Below are positions 57,022-64,000 of a stretch of 64,000 nucleotides of DNA, piece after piece (within the stretch, counting starts at the first letter, position 1; every line of letters starts with the position of its first letter). The stretch comes from Aliidiomarina sanyensis (GTDB lineage Bacteria > Pseudomonadota > Gammaproteobacteria > Enterobacterales > Alteromonadaceae): NCBI RefSeq assembly GCF_003987175.1, contig NZ_PIPM01000009.1, positions 35,525 through 99,524 on the forward strand, given 5' to 3'. The notes below the pieces were generated by a model. It was not told the DNA's origin and searched no databases. It saw only the letters and a list, made by a program, of their open reading frames with translations. The position numbers were made by a program, and so were the translations under genes.

Positions 57022-58704
57022 TTAGCCTGCTAGCAACTCACGCGCATTCGCTAAGGTATGTTCAGTAATGGTATCTCCTCCAAGAAGCCGAGCAAGTTCT
57101 TCGATACGATGTGACTCGCTGAGTGCTTCCATTGAGGTGATGGTTTGACCGTTCTGTTTTTGTTTTCGGACAAACATCTGCTGATGGGCGCGCGCAGCGA
57201 CTTGCGGCAGATGCGTGACACATAGCACTTGATTGTGCTTGCCGAGCGAACGTAAAAGCTTGCCAACTGTCGCAGCAGTTGGACCACTCACACCGACGTC
57301 AACTTCGTCGAAAATCAGGGTAGGGAGGTTTCCTTGGCCCGCAGTTAAAACCTGAATTGCCAAACTGATACGGGAAAGCTCACCTCCGGATGCAACTTTA
57401 TTGATGGGCTGTAATGGCTGACCGGCATTCGCGCTTACCACAAATTGGATGTGATCAATGCCCGACGCACTTTGATGTTGTTCTGCATGAGTCTCAATAC
57501 GCACTTCAAATTCGCCATCCGGGATATTGAGTGCATGAAGGCTTTCGGTCACTGCCTGAGCAAGCGATTTTGCTGACGCTCTGCGACTTTGTGAAAGCGT
57601 ATCTGCCGCGCTCAGGAATACATCCCATGCTTTCTGAATGTCAGGTGTGAGACTTTCCAGCCGATTTTCGGACTGCGTAATTCCATCCAACTCTGCTTTT
57701 AACGCTTGGTGCACTTCAGTCAATTTATCCGGGTCGACCTGATGTTTTTTGGCAAGCTGCATCATGGCGTGAAGCCGTTTCTCTGTCTCCGCTAATTGGG
57801 CCGGATCTAGCTCAACAGAATCTTGATAGTGACGCAGTTCGTGGACTGCCTCTTCCACTTGCACGCTCGCTGACTCGAGTAACTCAACAATCGGCTGCAA
57901 ATGGGCATCTAAAGAGACGCTATCTTCTAGGCGCTGTTTAACGCTTTGTATCAGACTATATGCATTATTGTGTTCGCTATCGTATAAAGAACCTAGGCTA
58001 AATTGCGCATCTTCGAGCAAGGTCGATGCATTTGCTAAACGACGATACTCATCATCTAACTGTTGATACTCACCTTCGAGCGGGGCGAATTCGTCAAGCT
58101 CGGTCACTTGATATTCAAGCAATTGGCGGCGTGCATTTTCCTGTGCGACACGGGACTGCAGCTCTTTCTGCTCGCGCTTTAATTGGCGCCATGTGGAGTA
58201 AGCGACTCGAGTTTTTTCGAGAGCGTCCGAGTGACCTGCATATTGGTCGAGCAGCGTCAGCTGATATTCAGGCTTCATGAGAAGATGATGATCGTGTTGG
58301 CCATGAAGGCTGACAAGCATATTCCCGAGTTCTTTTAGCAAATTAACTGGGACCAGAATGCCGTTAATAAATGCTTTTGAACGGCCTTCGGCAGAGAGCG
58401 TGCGCCGCACAATGCAGTTATCCTCGTCCGATTCGGCATCATCGAGGGCTAAGTCTCTCGATTCAAGCCATGCCATGACATCTGGGAGTTGTTGGACTCG
58501 GAAGCTTGCGATCACTTCTGCTTTGCTTGCGCCAGGTCGAACCATACCGCTCTCAGCCCGCGCACCGAGACACAAACTCAATGCGTCCAACGCGATCGAT
58601 TTACCTGCCCCGGTTTCACCCGTGATGGCAGTCATGCCCGATTTAAAATCAATAATTAAATGGTCGACAATGGCGAACTGACGGATGTCGAGTTGAGTCA
58701 GCAT
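57022..58704 (-). CDS. recN: DNA repair protein RecN
   Basis: 560 residues. SMC-like ATPase: Walker A GETGAGKSIALD near residue 30, a central coiled coil, the ABC signature ASGGELSRISLAIQ, and Walker B TLIFDEVDVGVSG. It acts in double-strand-break repair with RecA. A LexA box lies directly upstream, so it is probably SOS-induced. Next to nadK and bamE as in E. coli. Confidence 0.96.
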   Translation of the reverse strand: MLTQLDIRQFAIVDHLIIDFKSGMTAITGETGAGKSIALDALSLCLGARAESGMVRPGASKAEVIASFRVQQLPDVMAWLESRDLALDDAESDEDNCIVRRTLSAEGRSKAFINGILVPVNLLKELGNMLVSLHGQHDHHLLMKPEYQLTLLDQYAGHSDALEKTRVAYSTWRQLKREQKELQSRVAQENARRQLLEYQVTELDEFAPLEGEYQQLDDEYRRLANASTLLEDAQFSLGSLYDSEHNNAYSLIQSVKQRLEDSVSLDAHLQPIVELLESASVQVEEAVHELRHYQDSVELDPAQLAETEKRLHAMMQLAKKHQVDPDKLTEVHQALKAELDGITQSENRLESLTPDIQKAWDVFLSAADTLSQSRRASAKSLAQAVTESLHALNIPDGEFEVRIETHAEQHQSASGIDHIQFVVSANAGQPLQPINKVASGGELSRISLAIQVLTAGQGNLPTLIFDEVDVGVSGPTAATVGKLLRSLGKHNQVLCVTHLPQVAARAHQQMFVRKQKQNGQTITSMEALSESHRIEELARLLGGDTITEHTLANARELLAG

Positions 58705-58732
58705 GAGGTGCCTCCAGCGAATTAAATGTAAA

Positions 58733-58752
58733 CACTGTCTATCTATACAGTA
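58733..58752 (-). promoter_or_regulatory. LexA box (SOS operator) of recN
   Basis: CTGTATAGATAGACAG on the minus strand (CTGT-N8-ACAG, 58735-58750), in the context TACTG...CAGTG. A second, imperfect half-overlapping site (CTGTATATTTACTG) follows upstream. Both sit 29-60 bases before the recN ATG. Confidence 0.85.
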
Positions 58753-58800
58753 AATATACAGTGTTTATCCAGTAGCGCAAGAGGGTGGTTAAAAAATAGC

Positions 58801-59697
58801 TTAGAACAGCCGACTGCCCCAATTCAGTTTGTTCCGAAGCACATGGTAATAATTGTAGTGAAGCGGATGAATGAGTTTGAGTTGGTGAGGTTGGCGCCGA
58901 ATAATCACTTCACATCCAGGATGGACGGGAAGCTGAATATGGCCATCACAACTGATGTGCAAAGGTTGCTCGTCAGGTGCAATACGGATTTTAATTTCGC
59001 TGCTGCCCGGAACCACAATCGGTCGGCTACTCAAAGAGTGCGGGAACATGGGAACCAAGGTGATCGCATCGAGCTCTGGCGTCAGAATGGGTCCACCGGC
59101 GGACAACGAATAAGCAGTCGAACCGGTTGGTGTGGCGATAATGAGCCCATCGGAACGTTGGCTAAACACGAATTGGCCATCGACATTGACTTCAAACTCG
59201 AGCATGTGTGCGACTTGATCGGAGTGGAGCACTACTTCATTCATTGCGTTCGCTTGCGCTTGGACTTCGTTGTCTCGAACAATAGTGGCATCGAGCAAGA
59301 ATCGATACTCGGTCCGATACTCCCCGGAGAGAACCGCAAGAATTTGGTTGACTGCATCATCGGGAGAAATGTCGGTGAGAAAACCAAGGTTTCCTCGATT
59401 CACACCAATTACGTGAACATTGTATAAGCTTAAGGTGCGCGCAGCACCCAACATTCGGCCATCGCCTCCAATGACGATTGCTACATCCGCTTGTGAGCCT
59501 AAAGCGTCAAGCGAGCACCGAGTAATGTCCGGGTGTTCAGCACATTCCGGTGCGTTCTCTTCAAGTAGAAGTTGATAACCCGACTCGGTCAGGGCATTGA
59601 GCAGTGCATGGAGCGTTTCTGATGCGGAGGTCGATTCGTTTCGACACAGCAAACCGATCACCGAGAAATTGGACGTTGTTGTGTTGGTGTGACTCAT
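58801..59697 (-). CDS. nadK: NAD kinase
   Basis: 298 residues. GGDG motif (77-80) in VIGGDGRMLGAAR, GVNRGNLGFLTDI, the SDGLIIATPTGSTAYSLSAGGPI block, and the C-terminal CDGHIQLPVHPG. It phosphorylates NAD to NADP. It is divergent from grpE and upstream of recN, the order known in E. coli. The 96-base gap to recN contains the recN LexA box. Confidence 0.95.
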   Translation of the reverse strand: MSHTNTTTSNFSVIGLLCRNESTSASETLHALLNALTESGYQLLLEENAPECAEHPDITRCSLDALGSQADVAIVIGGDGRMLGAARTLSLYNVHVIGVNRGNLGFLTDISPDDAVNQILAVLSGEYRTEYRFLLDATIVRDNEVQAQANAMNEVVLHSDQVAHMLEFEVNVDGQFVFSQRSDGLIIATPTGSTAYSLSAGGPILTPELDAITLVPMFPHSLSSRPIVVPGSSEIKIRIAPDEQPLHISCDGHIQLPVHPGCEVIIRRQPHQLKLIHPLHYNYYHVLRNKLNWGSRLF

Positions 59698-59779
59698 GCA
59701 GCGCTCCGGATACCGGCGAATGTCTCAAAACTACGGAGTTTAAGCAGAGAGATCAAGAGCGCAAAACCTGAAATTTATT

Positions 59780-59807
59780 CTTGAATTAAAAAAACCAGTC
59801 CCCATAT
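59780..59807 (+). promoter_or_regulatory. sigma-32 (heat-shock) promoter of grpE
   Basis: CTTGAA (59780-59785), 14 bases, CCCCATAT (59800-59807): an almost perfect match to the sigma-32 consensus. It lies 68 bases upstream of the grpE start in the nadK-grpE divergent gap. Confidence 0.85.
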
Positions 59808-59875
59808 CCCTTCCAGCACACAAATCAGTTGATATTTGGAGGCGAGGCCTCCTGATTGAGCAAATGGAGTATGGC

Positions 59876-60496
59876 ATGAGCGAGCAACGCCCAGCAGACG
59901 AACACGTTGAACCAAGCGAGCAAAAGCAACCCCATGAAGGGGAAGCGGAAGCACTCGATTCGGAAACCGAAGGAGAGGATACAATCGCAAGTGAAGCGAC
60001 CGAAGAAAGCGCTGGTATTACCGAGCTAGAGCGCAAACTGACCATTCTTGCGCACGAGCTTGCGCAAGAAAAAGAGAAAGGCCTGCGGATTGCAGCTGAC
60101 GCTGAAAATGTGAAGCGTCGGGCAACGTTAGAAGCGGAGAAAGCCCGGAACTTTGCGATTGAGAAGTTTGCTGGTGAATTGCTCTCGGTGATCGATAACC
60201 TTGAGCGGGCACTGCAGTCCATTGATAAGAATGATGCAGCTCAGGCGACGATTGCAGAGGGAATTGAGATGACCCACAAGAGCTTCTTAAGCACGATCGA
60301 GAAGTTTGGAATGGAAGTCATTGATCCGCAAGGACAGCCTTTTAATCCTCAGCATCATGAGGCGATGGGGATGCAAGAACATGCGGAACTCCCACCGAAT
60401 ACCGTGCTGTATGTGATGCAAAAAGGTTATTTGCTAAACGGACGTTTATTGCGCCCAGCAATGGTTATGGTCACCCGCGCAGCGGCGACGGAATAA
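59876..60496 (+). CDS. grpE: nucleotide exchange factor GrpE
   Basis: 206 residues from ATG 59876, which has GGAG 6 bases upstream (an in-frame ATG at 59864 is less likely). Acidic, disordered N-terminus, long helix (LERKLTILAHELAQEKEKGLRIAADAENVKRR), then the beta domain with the family pattern PQGQPFNPQHHEAMGMQEH. It exchanges ADP for ATP on DnaK, encoded next. Confidence 0.96.
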   Translation: MSEQRPADEHVEPSEQKQPHEGEAEALDSETEGEDTIASEATEESAGITELERKLTILAHELAQEKEKGLRIAADAENVKRRATLEAEKARNFAIEKFAGELLSVIDNLERALQSIDKNDAAQATIAEGIEMTHKSFLSTIEKFGMEVIDPQGQPFNPQHHEAMGMQEHAELPPNTVLYVMQKGYLLNGRLLRPAMVMVTRAAATE

Positions 60497-60513
60497 AGAC
60501 CACATTATTTCTA

Positions 60514-60541
60514 TTGAAATCGTTTAGGGCTGTCCCCATAT
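60514..60541 (+). promoter_or_regulatory. sigma-32 (heat-shock) promoter of dnaK
   Basis: TTGAAA (60514-60519), 14 bases, CCCCATAT (60534-60541). The -10 and its next bases (CCCCATATCC) are the same as in the grpE promoter. Confidence 0.82.
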
Positions 60542-60583
60542 CCAAGACATCCCGGTAACAAATTGAAAGGTTCGGAGAAAGAC

Positions 60584-62503
60584 ATGGGTAAGATTATTGG
60601 TATCGACCTCGGCACGACAAATTCATGTGTTGCAATCATGGACGGCGACAAGGCCCGCGTTATTGAAAATGCGGAAGGTGATCGCACAACGCCGTCGATT
60701 GTTGCGTTCGCTGAAGATGGAGAAGTTCTGGTTGGCGCGCCAGCAAAACGGCAGGCAGTGACCAACCCACGTAACACGCTTTTCGCAATCAAGCGTCTGA
60801 TTGGACGTCGATTTGAAGACGAAGAAGTGCAGCGCGATATCGGCATTATGCCATTTGGTATTGTTAAGGCCGACAACGGTGATGCATGGGTTGAGGTGAA
60901 AGGTGAGAAGAAAGCTCCACCACAAATCTCAGCTGAAGTCTTGAAGAAGATGAAAAAGACCGCGGAAGACTACCTTGGCGAAAAAGTCACCGAGGCGGTC
61001 ATCACAGTTCCTGCATATTTTAACGATGCACAGCGTCAAGCCACGAAAGATGCTGGGCGCATTGCTGGGCTGGAAGTGAAGCGGATTATTAACGAGCCGA
61101 CCGCTGCAGCACTTGCCTACGGCATGGATCGCAAGAAAGGCGACAATGTCATTGCGGTGTATGATCTTGGTGGTGGAACGTTCGATATTTCCATCATTGA
61201 GATTGATGAAGTTGACGGTGAACACACCTTTGAGGTTCTGGCAACCAATGGTGATACCCACCTTGGTGGAGAGGACTTCGATAACCGTGTAATCAACTAC
61301 CTCGTTGAGCAGTTCCAGAAAGACCAAGGCATTGACCTGCGTAAAGATCCATTGGCAATGCAGCGTTTGAAAGAAGCTGGCGAGAAAGCCAAGATCGAGC
61401 TTTCTTCTGCGCAACAAACAGAAGTAAACCTGCCGTACATCACAGCAGATGCGAGCGGTCCAAAGCATATGGCGATCAAACTGACGCGCTCAAAGCTTGA
61501 GTCGTTGGTTGAAGATATGGTGAAGAAAACTTTAGAACCTGTGAAGCAAGCACTTTCTGATGCCGGTTTGAAAGTGAGCGACGTGAACGACATTATTCTC
61601 GTCGGTGGTCAAACACGGATGCCAAAAGTACAACAGGTTGTGACGGATTTCTTTGGCAAAGAACCACGCAAAGATGTGAACCCAGATGAAGCTGTTGCAA
61701 TCGGTGCTGCGGTTCAGGCTGGTGTTCTACAGGGTGACGTGAAAGACGTGCTCTTGTTAGACGTCTGTCCGTTGTCGCTCGGAATCGAGACGATGGGTGG
61801 CGTGATGACCTCGTTGATTGAGAAGAACACCACCATTCCAACGAAGAAGTCGCAAACGTTCTCGACGGCTGAAGACAATCAGTCAGCGGTTACAATTCAC
61901 GTCTTGCAAGGTGAGCGGAAGCGGTCATCGGATAATAAGTCGCTGGGTCAGTTTAACCTCGAGGGAATTCGTCCGGCAGCTCGCGGTATTCCGCAGATCG
62001 AAGTGACGTTCGATATCGATGCGGATGGTATCTTGCACGTCTCTGCAAAAGACAAAGATACAGGCAAAGAACAGAAAATCACCATCAAAGCATCGTCTGG
62101 CCTGAATGATGATGAGATCGAGCGCATGGTTCGGGATGCAGAGGCTCATGCTGAAGAAGACAAAAAGTTTGAAGAAATGGTGCAGGCTCGTAATCAAGCG
62201 GATGCGCTGATCCACGCAACGAAGAAGCAGGTGGAAGAGGCAGGTGAAGCATTGCCTGCGGACGACAAGTCTGCGATCGAGGGAGCGATCAGTGAACTTG
62301 AAGATGCTATCAAAGCAAGTGACAAAGAGGCGATCGAAGCCAAGTCACAAGCGCTGATGGAGAAGTCTCAGAAGTTGATGGAGATTGCGCAACAACAAGC
62401 ACAGCAGCAGCAAGCAAGCGGACAAGAAAATGCCGCGAGTGATGCAGCAGACGATGTTGTAGATGCTGAGTTTGAAGAAGTGAAAGACGACGAGAAGAAG
62501 TAA
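60584..62503 (+). CDS. dnaK: molecular chaperone DnaK (Hsp70)
   Basis: 639 residues from ATG 60584 (GGAG 6 bases upstream). [32 protein letters not shown], the [12 protein letters not shown] block, substrate-binding domain, helical lid, and an EEVKDDEKK end. Works with DnaJ and GrpE on both sides. Confidence 0.98.
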   Translation: MGKIIGIDLGTTNSCVAIMDGDKARVIENAEGDRTTPSIVAFAEDGEVLVGAPAKRQAVTNPRNTLFAIKRLIGRRFEDEEVQRDIGIMPFGIVKADNGDAWVEVKGEKKAPPQISAEVLKKMKKTAEDYLGEKVTEAVITVPAYFNDAQRQATKDAGRIAGLEVKRIINEPTAAALAYGMDRKKGDNVIAVYDLGGGTFDISIIEIDEVDGEHTFEVLATNGDTHLGGEDFDNRVINYLVEQFQKDQGIDLRKDPLAMQRLKEAGEKAKIELSSAQQTEVNLPYITADASGPKHMAIKLTRSKLESLVEDMVKKTLEPVKQALSDAGLKVSDVNDIILVGGQTRMPKVQQVVTDFFGKEPRKDVNPDEAVAIGAAVQAGVLQGDVKDVLLLDVCPLSLGIETMGGVMTSLIEKNTTIPTKKSQTFSTAEDNQSAVTIHVLQGERKRSSDNKSLGQFNLEGIRPAARGIPQIEVTFDIDADGILHVSAKDKDTGKEQKITIKASSGLNDDEIERMVRDAEAHAEEDKKFEEMVQARNQADALIHATKKQVEEAGEALPADDKSAIEGAISELEDAIKASDKEAIEAKSQALMEKSQKLMEIAQQQAQQQQASGQENAASDAADDVVDAEFEEVKDDEKK

Positions 62504-62523
62504 GTCGTTCTCACTGAAATGCA

Positions 62524-62554
62524 ACACGGGCGTACTCCACTGGAGCGCCCGTGT
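62524..62554 (+). other. strong hairpin in the dnaK-dnaJ gap without a T-run
   Basis: ACACGGGCG (62524-62532) with CGCCCGTGT (62546-62554); inside, CTCC pairs with GGAG across a 3-base loop, with a TA bulge. It could stabilise the dnaK 3' end or set the dnaK to dnaJ ratio. Confidence 0.55.
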
Positions 62555-62589
62555 ATGCGTCTAAATTAAGAGCAAGAGTATGGGGACCT

Positions 62590-63738
62590 ATGGCGAAGAC
62601 TGACTACTACGATGTCCTTGGGGTAAGCAAAGGGGCTGACGAACGCGAGATTAAAAAAGCGTACAAAAAGTTAGCAATGAAATATCACCCGGACCGCACC
62701 AAGGGAGATAAAGAGCTCGAGACCAAATTTAAAGAGGTCAAAGAGGCTTACGAAGTATTGAGTGATCCGCAGAAACGCCAAATGTACGACCAATATGGGC
62801 ACGATGCGTTCGATCAAGCGCGCGGTGGTGCCGGTGCCGGCGGTTTCGGTGGCGCTGATTTCTCCGATATTTTTGGTGACGTTTTTGGCGATATCTTTGG
62901 TGGCGGACGCCGTGGTGGTGGTCGTCGGGCGCAGCGTGGCGCCGATCTTCGTTACGATTTAGAGCTAACTCTTGAAGAAGCGGTTCGCGGAAAAACCGTT
63001 GATCTTAAAATCCCGCGACTAAGCACCTGTGATGATTGCGATGGCACTGGATCCGCTGACAATTCAGCACCGAAAACCTGCGACTACTGTCAAGGCGCTG
63101 GACAGATTCAAATGCGTCAGGGTTTCTTTGCGGTGCAGCAGGCCTGTCCGAAGTGTCATGGACGTGGCACGGTTATCGCAAATCCATGTCGCAGCTGCCA
63201 TGGTCAGGGGCGTGTTGAGAAAACCAAAACGTTGAATGTTAAAATTCCGGCGGGTGTGGATACCGGGGATCGGGTACGCTTGTCAGGCGAAGGAGAGGCC
63301 GGAGAGCATGGCGCACCGAGTGGCGATTTGTATGTTCAGGTGCGTGTTCGTGAACACCCTATCTTCAAGCGTGATGGCAACAATCTCTACTGTGAAGTTC
63401 CGGTAAGCTTTACCCATGCTGCACTCGGTGGCGAAGTAGAAGTGCCGACCCTCGATGGTCGGGTCAAGTTGAAAATTCCAGCGGAGACACAAACCGGACG
63501 GATGTTCCGACTCCGGGGTAAGGGTGTAAAGTCAGTTCGTTCAGGGGTGGTCGGCGATCTCGTGTGTAAAGCCGTGATCGAAACTCCGGTGAATTTGTCT
63601 GCCAAGCAAAAAGCACTTCTGAAAGAGTTTGAAGACTCGATGGGGAGTGGCGATGAGGCGGCCCGTTATCGGCCGAAAGAGCGCGGTTTTTTCGATGGAG
63701 TGAAGAAGTTCTTTGATGATCTGACGGGTAGCAACTAG
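62590..63738 (+). CDS. dnaJ: molecular chaperone DnaJ (Hsp40)
   Basis: 382 residues from ATG 62590 ([19 protein letters not shown] upstream). J-domain with HPD motif ([11 protein letters not shown]), Gly/Phe-rich linker, four CxxCxGxG zinc repeats ([32 protein letters not shown]), and the C-terminal client-binding domain. It stimulates DnaK ATPase. Confidence 0.98.
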   Translation: MAKTDYYDVLGVSKGADEREIKKAYKKLAMKYHPDRTKGDKELETKFKEVKEAYEVLSDPQKRQMYDQYGHDAFDQARGGAGAGGFGGADFSDIFGDVFGDIFGGGRRGGGRRAQRGADLRYDLELTLEEAVRGKTVDLKIPRLSTCDDCDGTGSADNSAPKTCDYCQGAGQIQMRQGFFAVQQACPKCHGRGTVIANPCRSCHGQGRVEKTKTLNVKIPAGVDTGDRVRLSGEGEAGEHGAPSGDLYVQVRVREHPIFKRDGNNLYCEVPVSFTHAALGGEVEVPTLDGRVKLKIPAETQTGRMFRLRGKGVKSVRSGVVGDLVCKAVIETPVNLSAKQKALLKEFEDSMGSGDEAARYRPKERGFFDGVKKFFDDLTGSN

Positions 63739-63768
63739 CGACGCATCAGCATCAAAGTCTGAGAATAT

Positions 63769-63802
63769 AAAAGGCCAGTTGGAGCGATCCTCTGGCCTTT
63801 TT
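63769..63802 (+). terminator. intrinsic terminator after dnaJ
   Basis: AAAAGGCCAG (63769-63778) with CTGGCC (63792-63797) and T-run; a 13-base loop. Ends the dnaK-dnaJ unit. Confidence 0.85.
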
Positions 63803-63921
63803 ATGGCTATGTGCGCCGCAGTTTTCAGCGCAAATATGACGGACCACATTGGGGTCTTCAGACAAAATTGATGCCTAGATTCAATTAATAACTGCAACAC
63901 TCGCTCTGCGCGTACTGCAAT

Positions 63922-63936
63922 TGCTCTTTAAAAATT
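63922..63936 (+). promoter_or_regulatory. boxA-like antitermination element, possible start of an rRNA operon leader
   Basis: TGCTCTTTAAAAATT closely resembles the boxA of rRNA leaders (TGCTCTTTAACAATT in E. coli). No other gene is visible in the last 198 bases (63803-64000). Neither a matching rrn promoter nor 16S sequence is in the window, so this remains a guess. Confidence 0.4.
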
Positions 63937-64000
63937 ACATCTGGTTGCTTAAACCCTAATATCTTACGCGGCCTGAGATTTATACGCTGTTGTATTTTGG

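Noticed and set aside
1..64000. CRISPR arrays, insertion sequences, integrases or prophage genes
   Set aside because: No regularly spaced repeats, transposase or phage genes were found on either strand.

Overview
The window is a gene-dense stretch of a gammaproteobacterial chromosome with moderate GC. The gene order mnmC/fabB, pdxB-asd-fimV-truA-accD-folC-dedD-cvpA-purF, tig-clpP-clpX-lon-hupB-ppiD, and bamE-recN-nadK opposite grpE-dnaK-dnaJ is typical of Gammaproteobacteria. Together with a FimV/HubP-type protein, fadIJ and a moxR-bat operon it points to a marine Alteromonadales-like organism, perhaps Idiomarinaceae. That family assignment is inference; no rRNA gene lies in the window.

Layout. 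1-14.5 kb: biosynthesis and RNA modification (mnmC partial at the left edge, fabB, pdxB, asd, fimV, truA, accD, folC, dedD, cvpA, purF), a TraB/GumN-like secreted protein and a lone astB. 14.8-17.5 kb: topA. 17.5-26.2 kb: ten co-oriented, mostly overlapping genes for a compact type IVb pilus of the R64/TCP kind: TcpQ-like protein, PilN secretin lipoprotein, PilO, PilP, PilQ ATPase, PilR membrane protein, PilS pilin, a 77-residue pilin-like protein, a PilV-like minor pilin with a long repetitive C-terminal part, and a TadE-like pseudopilin. No prepilin peptidase, retraction ATPase or lytic transglycosylase is present. 26.3-27.9 kb: folD and a four-gene tRNA cluster (Pro-Arg-His-Pro) behind a near-consensus promoter. 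27.9-33.8 kb: a QEGLA/MATCAP-family putative metalloprotease, a PLP enzyme, a YigZ/IMPACT protein, a ClpP-fold lipoprotein that seems to have lost its catalytic serine, DoxX, and a GAF-GGDEF protein whose GGDEF signature is degenerate.

34-42.5 kb: protein quality control (tig, clpP, clpX, lon), HU and ppiD, separated by clear intrinsic terminators. 42.6-49.7 kb (minus strand): moxR-DUF58-DUF4381-batA-batB/C-batD. 49.9-53.4 kb: fadI-fadJ with a perfect FadR-like operator just after the predicted start site. 53.5-64 kb: a small membrane protein, an M16 protease, bamE, recN with a LexA box, nadK, and grpE/dnaK/dnaJ with sigma-32-type promoters. The last 80 bases hold a boxA-like sequence that may be the leader of an rRNA operon beyond the window.

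The most distinctive region is the type IVb pilus locus, wedged between topA and folD, with its unusual tip and minor-pilin set. Function calls rest on motif recognition by eye; no database searches were run.
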